From an uncultured Bacteroidales bacterium (lineage in GTDB: Bacteria; Bacteroidota; Bacteroidia; Bacteroidales; SZUA-534), in the NCBI GenBank assembly GCA_902790595.1, contig CADASL010000002.1, forward strand, positions 387,384-451,383: a stretch of 64,000 nucleotides of DNA, read 5' to 3'. Shown here in pieces: positions 1 through 8,708 of the stretch (position 1 is its first letter; each line of letters opens with the position of its first letter). The position numbers were made by a program, and so were the translations under genes. Under the pieces are notes generated by a model that was not told the DNA's origin, ran no database searches, and saw nothing but the letters and a program-made list of their open reading frames with translations.

Positions 1-801
1 CGATACAATCTTGCCACGGTCGAGAGCCTTGTTGGCGCCTGTGATGACGCCCTTCTCAACCAGCCGCAGCACGCCGTCGGCAAACATCTCGGTGTGGATG
101 CCAAGGTCCTTGTGGTTGCCAAGGCAGGCCAGAGTGGCGTTCGGCAGCGAGCCGATGCCCAGCTGCAGGCAGGCGCCGTCCTCAATCAGCTCGGCGCAAT
201 GGCGGCCAATGGCAAGGTCGGTCTCGCTGGGCTCCTCATAGAATTTCTCGATGAGCGGAGAATCGTCTTGCACAAAAATATTTATGCGGCTCATATGAAT
301 CATTGCCTGGCCAAAAGCGCGCGGCGCGTTGCTGTTGACAACGGCAATCACGCAGTCGGCAACCTCCATTGCCGCCAGGCAGGCATCGACCGATGCGCCA
401 AGCGACACAAAGCCGTGCTCGTCGGGCGGGCAGACCTGAATCATTGCCACATTGCAGGGCAGATAGCCCTCGCGGTAAAGCCGTGCGGCCTCACCCAAAA
501 ACACCGGAATGTAGTCGGCATAGCCAGCTTGCACATTCTTGCGCGTGTTGGCACCAACGAAAAATCCGTCGTGCTGGAACACACCCTCAAACTCCGGTGC
601 CGAATAAGGCGCCTCGCCCTCGGTGTGGAAGTGATGAATATGAACATCTTTCAACTCGCCGCGTCGTCCGCGCTCACACATTGCCTTAATCAGCACCTGC
701 GGCGCATTGCCGATGGCGCTCAAATGCACGTGGTCGCCCGATTTGATGACCTTCACAGCCTCCTCGGCCGAAACGAAATTGATTTTAGTATTATTATTCA
801 T
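1..801 (-). CDS. Acetyl-CoA hydrolase/transferase family protein (4-hydroxybutyrate/butyrate CoA-transferase-like), C-terminus cut by window edge
   Basis: Reading the minus strand from ATG at 799-801 gives about 267 uninterrupted residues that run off the window start; the family is usually 430-500 residues. The stretch GIGSLPNATLACLG followed by LGIHTEMFADGVLRLVEKG is characteristic of class I CoA-transferases of the Cat2/AbfT type, and the Glu in HTEM fits the position of the acyl-carrying catalytic glutamate. The family moves CoA between acetate and butyrate or 4-hydroxybutyrate in the cytoplasm; the exact substrate cannot be read from this part. The gene starts with MNNNTKINFVSAEEA and has no obvious operon partner in the window. 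Confidence 0.85.
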   Translation of the reverse strand, partial: MNNNTKINFVSAEEAVKVIKSGDHVHLSAIGNAPQVLIKAMCERGRRGELKDVHIHHFHTEGEAPYSAPEFEGVFQHDGFFVGANTRKNVQAGYADYIPVFLGEAARLYREGYLPCNVAMIQVCPPDEHGFVSLGASVDACLAAMEVADCVIAVVNSNAPRAFGQAMIHMSRINIFVQDDSPLIEKFYEEPSETDLAIGRHCAELIEDGACLQLGIGSLPNATLACLGNHKDLGIHTEMFADGVLRLVEKGVITGANKALDRGKIVS

Positions 802-1019
802 CGTTATTGTATTATTATGCGTTAATAATCGACCGCAAAAGTATATTTTTTTTCGATTGTTGTAATCTAAAGACGAAAATATTAGAAAAAAGCGTAAAAC
901 GCTGATACTGAAACAATATTCACTTAACAACCCGTAATTGAGCAGATAATCGGACAAGCCGGAAACGGCACCGGAAGTTCAAAACCTGCCGCTTGCAACT
1001 TTTTTCGTGCAAATTTCGC

Positions 1020-1925
1020 CTAACGTTTATTCTTGAACAGAGCGTTGAACTCGTGCGGGATCTCCGATGTGAATTCCATCACCTCTTTTGTCATCGGGTG
1101 AATGAACTCAATCTGCTGAGCGTGAAGGCACAAGCGTCCGCAGGGGTCGGTGTGGGCACCATACTTGCCATCGCCGGCCACCGGATGCCCAATGTGGTTC
1201 ATATGTATGCGAATCTGATTCTTGCGTCCGGTCTCCAATTCGAGCGCAAGCATCGAGAATTGGCCGTTGGTTTTCAGCACCTTATAATGTGTGATGGCAC
1301 GTTTGCCCTTGCCTTCTTTGGTAACGTGCATCACCATAGTATATTTATTCTCGTCAATCCAGGTGTCAATGGTACCCTCCGGCTCATCGGGGCAACCCTC
1401 AACAATGGCAATGTAGCGCCGGCTCTGAACGCTTTCGTTCCACGTTGTGCGCAGGCGGAACTGCACTTCCTCGCTTTTCGCGAAAATCAGTATTCCCGAC
1501 GTGTCGCGGTCGATGCGGTGGACGATGAAAATGCAATCGCCTTCGCCCTTGAAGCGCATATAGGCGTCGAGATAGTTCTGCGCCGTCTGGTAGCGCTCGC
1601 TCTCGTTGCCCACGGTGAGCAGTCCCGTCTCCTTCTTCACCACAATCAGCCATTTGTCTTCCCAAATGATTCTCAACCCTTTAGGCATCGGAAACACCGG
1701 GTCGGGCTTTTTGCCGATGAAGAGCGTCTGCCCAGCTTTTAGCTTGTCGGTGAGTTGGCGCAGAACAACGCCGTCGGCCGTGATGGCGCCTTTTTGCAGC
1801 AGTTGCCGAATGGATGTCCGGCTCTTGCCCTGCATAATGCGCCCAAGGAACTCCTCCACCGTCTGGTCCGCCTTGACGGGATAGGAGTTGCCCTTCGGTT
1901 CCTGCTTCCGTGGTTTGTCGTTCAT
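1020..1925 (-). CDS. RluA-family RNA pseudouridine synthase
   Basis: A protein of 301 residues from ATG at 1925 (an in-frame ATG lies two codons earlier). Residues about 10-75 look like an S4-type RNA-binding region (SRTSIRQLLQKGAI...GQTLFIG), and the rest is a PseudoU_synth_2 domain with the catalytic motif HRIDRDTSG and the C-terminal block ETGRKNQIRIHM...GHPVAGDGKYG. The family isomerises uridine to pseudouridine in 23S rRNA or tRNA. The target site (RluC, RluD or TruC type) cannot be decided from sequence alone. A tRNA-Arg lies about 55 bp upstream on the same strand. Confidence 0.9.
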   Translation of the reverse strand: MNDKPRKQEPKGNSYPVKADQTVEEFLGRIMQGKSRTSIRQLLQKGAITADGVVLRQLTDKLKAGQTLFIGKKPDPVFPMPKGLRIIWEDKWLIVVKKETGLLTVGNESERYQTAQNYLDAYMRFKGEGDCIFIVHRIDRDTSGILIFAKSEEVQFRLRTTWNESVQSRRYIAIVEGCPDEPEGTIDTWIDENKYTMVMHVTKEGKGKRAITHYKVLKTNGQFSMLALELETGRKNQIRIHMNHIGHPVAGDGKYGAHTDPCGRLCLHAQQIEFIHPMTKEVMEFTSEIPHEFNALFKNKR

Positions 1926-1980
1926 TCTCATAGCCGATAGAAAATAAAAGCCAACCACTTGGAAATGATTGACTTATTTG

Positions 1981-2052
1981 TACCCCCGCTGAGAATCGAA
2001 CTCAAATTTAAAGTTTAGGAAACTTCCGTTCTATCCGTTGAACTACAGGGGC
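1981..2052 (-). tRNA. tRNA-Arg, anticodon CCU
   Basis: The minus strand folds into a full cloverleaf of 72 nt: acceptor GCCCCTG pairs with CGGGGGT (two G-U pairs), D stem GTTC/GAAC, anticodon stem GAAGT/ACTTT around the loop TTCCTAA (anticodon CCT), and T stem TTGAG/CTCAG around TTCGATT. The discriminator is A and CCA is not encoded. It should read AGG codons. Confidence 0.93.
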
Positions 2053-2707
2053 AGAACGGCTGCAAAAGTAGTTAATCAATCGATATTTGAAAAATAAAAT
2101 GCCATTGCCGAATCCGCACCGACGGAAATGAAAAATCGGCCACAAAACCGACAAATCTTGTTTTTACGAAAATAGTGGGCGGACAGTTGGGGAAAATACG
2201 ATGTAAATTATTACACAACAATCATTTACAAAACGCCCGAAATTGTGGTTAAACTGTTTGTTTTTGATGACAAGCGACCTGTAATCGTAGATTTTTTGAA
2301 AAAATTTTCATCTTTTGTGTTTGTAAATGCACAACAGATTCAAAAATCGCTATATTTACAATCAAAACGCAGGGGGGTATAAAAATGTTTTCATTTATTT
2401 TCAATAAGGGTAATAAATCCACTTTGGCATCATCGCACATCATTAGAAAACGCAGAGTTGTGGCTGATGAGTGCTTTGACAAGATAGTTACCGAGATGTT
2501 TGTCAAATTCTTGACATCTCCGAAACGGGTAATCAATTAGAACGTATTGTAAAACAGCGACTTTTATAGGATTTTGTCAGTTTGAATCCTAAATTTTAGC
2601 GCACATAAAAATCGGCTGTCAAATTGTTTTGAGGGCGGAATCATAGCACATTGACTCCGCCCTCATTTTATTGAACACTTATTACAACTTTTTGCAGAAA
2701 TCGTCTC
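2053..2707. other. Intergenic region with no supported gene
   Basis: This AT-rich stretch holds only a 95-codon minus-strand open frame (2249-2536) with no recognisable domain and unconvincing composition. The one clear signal is a perfect 10-bp inverted repeat at 2630-2665, listed separately. Confidence 0.7.
2630..2665. terminator. Inverted repeat, possible transcription end of pyrG
   Basis: TGAGGGCGGA pairs perfectly with TCCGCCCTCA around a 16-nt loop. It lies 42 bp past the pyrG stop. The T-rich tail (TTTTATT) is on the plus-strand side, so it would terminate better in the plus direction; as a minus-strand terminator it lacks a U run. Confidence 0.5.
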
Positions 2708-4312
2708 CTACCCTTTCAAACACCCTTCCACAAACCCCACAAACAGCGGATGCGGCTTGGTTGGGCGGCTTTTGAACTCGGGATGGAATTGACAGGCCAC
2801 AAAGAAACGGCAGGCGGGGTTCTCCACAATCTCAACAAGGTTGAGTTTCGGATTGACACCCGACACAACCAGCCCAGCCGAAGTAATCGCGTCGCGGTAA
2901 CTGTTGTTGAACTCGTAGCGGTGGCGGTGGCGCTCAACAATATGATCGGTGCCGTAGGCCACGGCGGCGCGGGTGCCTGCAACAATGGCGCAATCGTAGT
3001 TGCCCAGACGCAGCGTGCCGCCCATATTCGTGACGCCCTTTTGCTCCTCCATTAGGCAGATGACGGGGTGCGCGGCGTTGGCGTCGAACTCGGTTGAAGT
3101 GGCGCCTGCAAGCCCCGCAACATTGCGCGCAAACTCAATGGTGGCAATCTGCATTCCCAGGCAGAGCCCCAAGTAAGGCACATTGCGCTCGCGGGCGAAA
3201 CGGCAGGCCTTCACCATTCCTTCGATTCCGCGGCTTCCGAACCCGCCAGGAACCACAATTCCCGCAAATGGTTCAAGCGTGCGGGCCACCTCGGCGTCGG
3301 TCATTGGCTCAAGCGACTCGCTGTCGACATAATCAACGTGAACCCGCACCCCGAACTTGTATCCAGCGTGCTTAAGTGCTTCAGCCACACTGATATACGC
3401 GTCTTGCAAATCGGTGTATTTCCCGACAAGGGCAACGTGCGTATCGTGTTTCAGATGGTTGACGCGGCTCACCATATCGGTCCAGAATTTTATGTCGAAC
3501 TTGCCGCGCGGCAATCGCAAGCGTTTGATTATCAGCGAATCAATTTTCTGCCGATGATAGAGCAGCGGTATTTGGTAGATGTTGTCGACGTCGGCGCTCG
3601 AAATGACGCAATCGGCAGGCACAGAGCAGAATAGGCCGATTTTTCGGCGCACGTCGGCGTCAAGTATCACGGGCGTGCGGCAGACGATGATGTCGGGTTG
3701 GATGCCCTTGCCCCGCAACTCAATCACTGAGTGCTGTGTCGGCTTGGTTTTCAACTCGTTAGACCCGAACAGCGCGGGCACCAGCGTGGTGTGGATGAAG
3801 AGCGTGTCATCGGGGTGGTTTTCGAGTTTCACCTGACGCAGCGCCTCCAGAAACGCCTCACTCTCAATGTCGCCAATGGTGCCGCCAATCTCGGTAATCA
3901 CCACGTCGGCACCCGACGACGAAGCCGCCTCGTAAATCTTGTTCTTAATCTCGTCGGTGACGTGCGGCACAATCTGCACCGTGCCGCCCAGAAAATCGCC
4001 GCGGCGTTCCTTGTCGATAACCGATTTCAGCACCTTGCCCATTGTGATGTTCGACGTGTAGTTCATTTCCTCGTCGATAAACCGCTCATAATGACCTAAA
4101 TCCAAGTCGGTTTCGGTGCCGTCGGCAGTCACAAAAACCTCGCCGTGCTGATAGGGGCTCATTGTGCCAGGGTCAACGTTGATATATGGGTCGAACTTCT
4201 GCATAAAAACCTTGTGGCCGTGCGCTTTAAGCAGCAGTGCCACGCTCGATGCCGTGATGCCCTTTCCCAATCCTGACACCACTCCGCCTGTTACAAACAC
4301 AAATTTTGACAT
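2708..4312 (-). CDS. pyrG: CTP synthase
   Basis: A full-length protein of 534 residues. The N-terminal amidoligase domain opens with FVTGGVVSGLGKGITASS, the ATP-binding loop. The C-terminal class I glutamine amidotransferase carries the nucleophile in GLCLGMQ and the His-Glu pair in CQFHPEF. The enzyme aminates UTP to CTP with glutamine nitrogen, the last step of pyrimidine synthesis. It is the outermost member of a long minus-strand run of glutamine-using genes (purF and carAB follow upstream). The 214-bp spacer to purF holds degenerate short repeats and no clear promoter. Confidence 0.98.
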   Translation of the reverse strand: MSKFVFVTGGVVSGLGKGITASSVALLLKAHGHKVFMQKFDPYINVDPGTMSPYQHGEVFVTADGTETDLDLGHYERFIDEEMNYTSNITMGKVLKSVIDKERRGDFLGGTVQIVPHVTDEIKNKIYEAASSSGADVVITEIGGTIGDIESEAFLEALRQVKLENHPDDTLFIHTTLVPALFGSNELKTKPTQHSVIELRGKGIQPDIIVCRTPVILDADVRRKIGLFCSVPADCVISSADVDNIYQIPLLYHRQKIDSLIIKRLRLPRGKFDIKFWTDMVSRVNHLKHDTHVALVGKYTDLQDAYISVAEALKHAGYKFGVRVHVDYVDSESLEPMTDAEVARTLEPFAGIVVPGGFGSRGIEGMVKACRFARERNVPYLGLCLGMQIATIEFARNVAGLAGATSTEFDANAAHPVICLMEEQKGVTNMGGTLRLGNYDCAIVAGTRAAVAYGTDHIVERHRHRYEFNNSYRDAITSAGLVVSGVNPKLNLVEIVENPACRFFVACQFHPEFKSRPTKPHPLFVGFVEGCLKG

Positions 4313-4526
4313 ATCTATTTTTGATTATTGATTTTCAGTTTCGCACAGATGGCACAGAAAACACTGATTAACACAGATTTTATTGTCTCTAACCGATTGT
4401 ATCAGATTCAATCAGAATAAGTTATCGGTTAAAATCGGATTGAATCGGTTAGCGTTTTTCCCACCATTCTACCTTCATTGTTATTTGCTAATTATTAATT
4501 ATTTACTAACTCCTAACTTCTAACTC

Positions 4527-5888
4527 CTAATTCTTATCGTACAACTTCGTCGGATAGCGCCCCGTGAAGCAGGCGGCGCACAAATCGGTGCGGTTACCTG
4601 CCTGATACATAGCCTCTTCCGATAGGAAATAGAGCGAGTCGGCGCCCACAAAATCGCGAATCTGCTCCACGCTGTTGCTTGCGCCAATCAACTGCTCCGA
4701 CGTGCCAGTGTCGATGCCGTAATAGCACGGAAAAGCGTACTTCGGGCTTGCAATGCACAGGTGCACCTCGCGGGCGCCTGCGTCGCGTAACATTCTGACA
4801 ATCTGCCGCGAAGTGGTGCCGCGCACTATCGAGTCGTCGATTAGAACAATGCGCTTGCCGCTGACCACGCTGCGCACGGGCGAGAGTTTCATTTTCACGC
4901 CGCGGTCGCGCAACTCCTGCGTGGGCTGAATGAACGTCCGCGCAACGTATTTGCTCTTCAGCAGCCCCATTTCGTAAGGGATTCCGCTCGCCTCGGCATA
5001 ACCGATGGCGGCGCTCAGACTCGAATCGGGCACGCCCACCACAATGTCCGCCTCAACGGGATGCTCCTTGTAGAGCAGTTTGCCCGAATTTTTGCGGTAC
5101 GCGTGGACGTTGCAGCCCTCGATGTCGCTGTCGGGGCGGGCAAAATATATGTACTCCATTGCACACATATTGTGGTAACATTCAGCGGTATAGCGATTCG
5201 AGCGCAAGCCGTGATGGTCGATGGCGAGCACTTCGCCAGGCTCCACGTCGCGCAGAAATTCCGCCCCGACGGCGTCGAAAGCGCACGTCTCGCTCGCCAC
5301 AATGTAGCCGTCGCCCAGGCGCCCCACCGACAGCGGATGAAAGCCGTACTTGTCGCGGCAGGCGTAGAGTCGGTTGGCGGTCATAACCACAAGCGAGAAG
5401 GCGCCCTCCAGAATGTTGAGTGCGTCGAGAATGTTGTGGATGCGGTGGTCGTCAGAGTAGTTTTTCTTGATGAGATGCGCGAAAAGTTCGCTGTCCGACG
5501 TGGTCTGAAACAGACTTCCGCGCTGCTCCTGATAGCGGCGTATCTCGTTGAAATTGACGATATTGCCATTGTGAGCAAGCGCAAAATCGCCCGTATGATG
5601 GCGGAACGAGAAAGGTTGCACGTTTTCAATTCCGCCCACGTTGGTTGTGGGGTACCGCACGTGCCCAATGGCGATATTGCCCGTCAAAGTGGTGAGATTC
5701 TGTTGGTTAAAAACCTCATTCACAAGTCCTTGACCTTTCATAATGTGCATTTCTCCGCTGTCGAAAGTAACAATTCCGCAACTCTGCTGCCCGCGGTGCT
5801 GAAGGCTGTGAAGCGCATAGTAGGCCAGCTGCGCGGCGTCCTGCACCCCGTAAATTCCCAACACACCGCACTCGTGATGAACACCCAT
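4527..5888 (-). CDS. purF: Amidophosphoribosyltransferase
   Basis: 453 residues. Cys7 (MGVHHECGVLG) should become the N-terminal nucleophile after removal of a six-residue propeptide. The phosphoribosyltransferase half has the PRPP loop VLIDDSIVRGTT at about 348-359. Cysteines in YHNMCAM, AFPCYYG and DLCAACFTG match the four ligands of the [4Fe-4S] cluster in the Bacillus-type enzyme, so an oxygen-sensitive form is likely. It makes phosphoribosylamine from PRPP and glutamine, the committed step of purine synthesis. Its promoter region carries the upstream element shared with carA, glnN, amtB and torF. Confidence 0.97.
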   Translation of the reverse strand: MGVHHECGVLGIYGVQDAAQLAYYALHSLQHRGQQSCGIVTFDSGEMHIMKGQGLVNEVFNQQNLTTLTGNIAIGHVRYPTTNVGGIENVQPFSFRHHTGDFALAHNGNIVNFNEIRRYQEQRGSLFQTTSDSELFAHLIKKNYSDDHRIHNILDALNILEGAFSLVVMTANRLYACRDKYGFHPLSVGRLGDGYIVASETCAFDAVGAEFLRDVEPGEVLAIDHHGLRSNRYTAECYHNMCAMEYIYFARPDSDIEGCNVHAYRKNSGKLLYKEHPVEADIVVGVPDSSLSAAIGYAEASGIPYEMGLLKSKYVARTFIQPTQELRDRGVKMKLSPVRSVVSGKRIVLIDDSIVRGTTSRQIVRMLRDAGAREVHLCIASPKYAFPCYYGIDTGTSEQLIGASNSVEQIRDFVGADSLYFLSEEAMYQAGNRTDLCAACFTGRYPTKLYDKN

Positions 5889-6039
5889 AAACTGTTTATT
5901 TACTGAATGACTGATTGTTTGATTAACTGAATGACAGATTTATCAAATAACCAATCGATTTGTTTACATTTTGTAATTATTACAGTGCAAAATTCGATAT
6001 TTTATTAGAAATATCCGCTTAAAAATATTATTTGCGTTA

Positions 6040-6072
6040 TGAATTACGAGTTTTTATTACGAATTGGAAATA
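6040..6072. promoter_or_regulatory. Shared nitrogen-gene upstream element, purF copy
   Basis: In plus orientation this reads GAATTACGAGTTTTTATTAC then GAATTGGAAAT. It matches the element upstream of carA almost base for base. The TTAC core lies 70 bp from a GCAAAA block at 5987 (minus strand ATTTTGC), which is probably part of the purF -7 region, exactly as in carA. It also contains ATTACG twice with a 13-bp period. Function as a regulator site is inferred from recurrence at five promoters. Confidence 0.6.
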
Positions 6073-6104
6073 CACACAGATATAGGGCCATAAAAAACAT
6101 TGAA

Positions 6105-6129
6105 AAGTTACGAAATATTGGTAACTTTG
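6105..6129 (+). promoter_or_regulatory. parDE promoter with overlapping operator
   Basis: A Bacteroidota -7 box TAACTTTG (6122-6129) lies 19 bp after a TTG -33 box. It is overlapped by the inverted repeat AAGTTAC...GTAACTT (6105-6111 and 6121-6127). An operator across the promoter is what is expected for autoregulation by a ParD-type ribbon-helix-helix antitoxin; the binding is inferred. Confidence 0.6.
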
Positions 6130-6141
6130 TGAATAAATTAT

Positions 6142-6396
6142 ATGCTTATGAAAACAACATCGGTTGCGTTAGGCGCTCATTTCGAAGATTTTATACAGAC
6201 CAGCATTGCGAGCGGCCGCTACAACAATGCCAGCGAAGTTGTGCGCTCGGGACTTCGTCTTCTTGAAGAACAGGAACAAAAAATTGTTGCACTCCGTTCG
6301 GCCATCAACGAAGGTTTGACAAGCGGTTTGGTTGAAAATTTTGACTCGAAGGCCTTCCTTCAGGAAATGAAAGCGCGGAAATATGGCAAAGTATGA
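6142..6396 (+). CDS. parD: ParD-family type II antitoxin
   Basis: 84 residues. The N-terminal ribbon-helix-helix (SVALGAHFEDFIQTSI then RYNNASEVVRSGLRLLEE) matches the ParD/CopG family, and the acidic C-terminal tail is the usual toxin-binding part. An in-frame ATG two codons later (6148) is an equally good start. It overlaps the ParE gene by 14 bp, so the two are translated from one message. The pair sits on the plus strand between minus-strand housekeeping genes purF and carB. Confidence 0.88.
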   Translation: MLMKTTSVALGAHFEDFIQTSIASGRYNNASEVVRSGLRLLEEQEQKIVALRSAINEGLTSGLVENFDSKAFLQEMKARKYGKV

Positions 6397-6679
6397 CATC
6401 ACCCCAAAGGCCACCGACGACCTTTACCATATTTGGGAATACACTGCCGACACGTGGTCGGAAAAACAGGCCGACGCCTACTACAACATCCTTTGCGCCG
6501 CTATGGACGAAATAGCCGCCGCGCCGCAAACAACAGGAAGACCTTACGACGAAATCATTCCAGGCATCAGAGCCTGTCACGTACGCAAACATATGGTGTT
6601 CTTCATTGTGCAAGCAAACGGCCGAGCACTAATTGTCCGCATCCTTCACGAGAGAATGGATTATGTAAGGCATTTGTAG
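6383..6679 (+). CDS. parE: ParE/RelE-superfamily toxin
   Basis: 98 residues with the ParE-like fold signature: an N-terminal ITPKATDDLYHIWEYTADTW helix pair, then GRPYDEIIPGIRACHVRKHMVFF and the C-terminal IVRILHERMDYVRHL. ParE toxins poison DNA gyrase, while RelE relatives cleave mRNA; the closeness to ParE-type sequences and the ParD partner favour gyrase, but this is inference. The gene overlaps parD. Confidence 0.88.
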   Translation: MAKYDITPKATDDLYHIWEYTADTWSEKQADAYYNILCAAMDEIAAAPQTTGRPYDEIIPGIRACHVRKHMVFFIVQANGRALIVRILHERMDYVRHL

Positions 6680-6719
6680 TTTATTGGTGACTTAATACTA
6701 CTTGTTACGCAGAATGTAA

Positions 6720-7613
6720 CTATTTATAATACGTTATTTTTCGTTTGTAAATATCCATATAGTCATCGTTTGTGATAATTTTCATAGTAATCCAATTTCC
6801 ATAACTGTCGTATGTGAAAGAATAAGTCTTTTTCCACCAAAATTTGTGGTTTCCCTTAGCATCAATTATGTAACGCGTGTCACTAGTTATACTCCCTTTT
6901 TCATCCCAAGTTGTTATATTTCTCACTATATTTTTCACTTCTTTATCACTAAAAAACTCCTTTTCCTTTGCCACTATCCCCGTGGAGTAAAATTCTCTGG
7001 AATATGTTTCCTCTGAAGTTTCATCATTATCAGAATAGTGTATAGTTTTTGTCAAATACCCATTTTCATCAAAAAATGAACGACTGAGTAATTTTTTACC
7101 AGTGTAAGAACAATGATAAAGCGATGTTTCACTTGCGGTCCCGTTGCTATTGTTTTTCCGATATTTTATACTGCTTAATTCTTCATTCATTTTTTTAAAG
7201 GCGAAGTATCTATGATATTCCTCTTCTCGTACAATATACCCTTGAGCGTCTCGAATGTATTTAGTAATTGTAACAATATCATTATGACTTTCTTTTCTTT
7301 TTTCAACAATTTTACCATTTCCATTATACCTATAAGTTGTTACGTCTTTGTGCAAACCTTCAACAAAATGAGAATTATTCCATTCTGTCATTTTAATTAT
7401 ATTTCCGCTTACATTAAACTCCAAAGTTGTAGAATCTCTTTGTATATCTTCGCAATAATCACAATCTTCCAAAGGCTTATAGTGGTATTCTCGTACACTT
7501 TTCACTTTACCTTCTAAACCATAGGACTTAAGATTTTGGGCAACACAATCATTTGTACTCCAAATCGTTAATGAAAGGAAACACAGCAAACTATTTTTAA
7601 TCAACCTTTTCAT
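6720..7613 (-). CDS. Secreted hypothetical protein with YD-like repeats
   Basis: From ATG at 7613 the product has 297 residues beginning MKRLIKNSLLCFLSLTIW, a signal peptide ending near CVAQ. The open frame extends further upstream to 8036, but that part overlaps a structured RNA and lacks protein character. The mature part consists of repeated tyrosine-rich units such as TTYRYNGNGKI, YIRDAQGYIV, SFFDENGYLTKTIHYS and TYDSYGNWITM, resembling the YD/RHS-like repeats of many Bacteroidota surface proteins. No catalytic motif is visible and its role is unknown. Coding bias is more AT-rich than the flanking nitrogen genes. Confidence 0.75.
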   Translation of the reverse strand: MKRLIKNSLLCFLSLTIWSTNDCVAQNLKSYGLEGKVKSVREYHYKPLEDCDYCEDIQRDSTTLEFNVSGNIIKMTEWNNSHFVEGLHKDVTTYRYNGNGKIVEKRKESHNDIVTITKYIRDAQGYIVREEEYHRYFAFKKMNEELSSIKYRKNNSNGTASETSLYHCSYTGKKLLSRSFFDENGYLTKTIHYSDNDETSEETYSREFYSTGIVAKEKEFFSDKEVKNIVRNITTWDEKGSITSDTRYIIDAKGNHKFWWKKTYSFTYDSYGNWITMKIITNDDYMDIYKRKITYYK

Positions 7614-7655
7614 AATTAATTTGTTTAAAACATTCAACATTTCACGTTCAGACAT

Positions 7656-7943
7656 AAAAAAGCGTGGAATCCGATTTACTCGTTCCACGCTTCGAGGCTC
7701 TTGCATTGCCCAGTAATGTCGAAACGAGCAACGCAGAAGCCACGCCTTATGTAAACAAACAATTAGGCACACCATTATGGCATACCAAACTGTGTGAAAT
7801 ACATACACATAGGCATCTATCGTTGCTTTGCTTTTGACATTACTTTGATGCTTGCAAGATTTCGAAGCGTCAAGAACAAAGCGCAACAAACGCTTTCCAA
7901 TATGTCCACCTGCATTCCGCTCATTTGCAGAACAAAATGCAGA
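7656..7943 (-). ncRNA. Candidate rod-shaped structured RNA, 6S-like in outline
   Basis: On the minus strand, two distant halves pair in order: ACGCTTCGA (7870-7862) with TCGAAGCGT (7695-7687), TCTTGCA with TGCAAGA, AGTAATGTC with GACATTACT, and GCAACG with CGTTGC. The interior holds TATGT/ACATA and CACAC/GTGTG hairpins. The rod spans 184 nt. It ends in a terminator (AAGCGTGGAA / TTCCACGCTT plus U run, 7656-7692) that competes with the closing stem. A TATTTTTG -7 box at 7950-7957 would start the RNA near 7943. Length and shape resemble 6S RNA, but I see no sequence match that proves it. Both ends are inferred. Confidence 0.55.
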
Positions 7944-8072
7944 GCAAGACAAAAATATAAAAAGCAATTTGGAAAATGAAACCGTTATGAAAGATTTTAT
8001 TGGCAACAAGGTTATATGATTGCCAATAATCGGCAAAATTCACTTTCTTTGTAATAATCAACGTGAAAGATT

Positions 8073-8621
8073 ATGGCAGAAGAACTTATACCGCACCGTG
8101 GCAATTACAAAAAACTGCTTTCATACCAAAAGGCGGATGTGATTTTCTGCCTTACCTACCATTTTGTGAAAAACTACCTTCAGCGCGGCGACCGCACCTG
8201 CGACCAGATGATTCAAGCAGCACGGTCGGGCAAGCAGAACATAATTGAAGGCTGCGCCGCCAGCACCACCAGTGCCAAAACCGAGATTAAACTTGTGAAT
8301 GTGGCAAAGGCTAGTTTGCAGGAACTGCTTGAAGATTACGAAGATTACCTGAAAACACGCCAGCATAGGCAATGGGAAGAAGACTCCGTTGAGTTGCAAG
8401 CAATGCGCAATTTAGGCCGCCAGCACAACGATTCCACTTACTTTATGGAATTGGCCAAAACACGCCCGCCCGAAGTAATAGCCAATATGTGTATTGTGCT
8501 TATCAAGCAAGCAGACTATTTGCTTTTCAGGCAGTTGCAGCGACTGTCGAAAGATTTTCTGCAAAACGGCGGATTCACCGAGCGAATGTACCGTCTTCGG
8601 TCAGACAAGCGCAAGAAGTAG
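8073..8621 (+). CDS. Four-helix-bundle suffix-domain protein
   Basis: 182 residues. The N-terminal half (SYQKADVIFCLTYHFVKNY...RGDRTCDQMIQAARSGKQNIIEG) is the four-helix-bundle family related to proteins encoded in 23S rRNA intervening sequences. The C-terminal half is the suffix extension (TRPPEVIANMCIVLIKQADYLLFRQLQRLSKDFLQNGGFTERM) found in a Bacteroidota subgroup. All helices, no enzyme motif; function unknown. It is a solitary plus-strand gene inserted between minus-strand purF and carB. Confidence 0.85.
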   Translation: MAEELIPHRGNYKKLLSYQKADVIFCLTYHFVKNYLQRGDRTCDQMIQAARSGKQNIIEGCAASTTSAKTEIKLVNVAKASLQELLEDYEDYLKTRQHRQWEEDSVELQAMRNLGRQHNDSTYFMELAKTRPPEVIANMCIVLIKQADYLLFRQLQRLSKDFLQNGGFTERMYRLRSDKRKK

Positions 8622-8708
8622 GTGCGGCAGTCAGCAGTCAGTCAGCCCACGACCTTAATGACCTTACTGACCCTACAGACCTTAAAGTCCCTACAGCCCT
8701 CAAAAACC

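Noticed and set aside
2310..2330. Insertion sequence ends or transposase remnants in the window
   Set aside because: No transposase-like frame or matched terminal repeats with target duplication was found anywhere; this spacer was simply AT-rich.
2249..2536. 95-codon minus-strand ORF downstream of the tRNA
   Set aside because: AT-rich, with no recognisable domain, signal or start context, in a noncoding-looking spacer.
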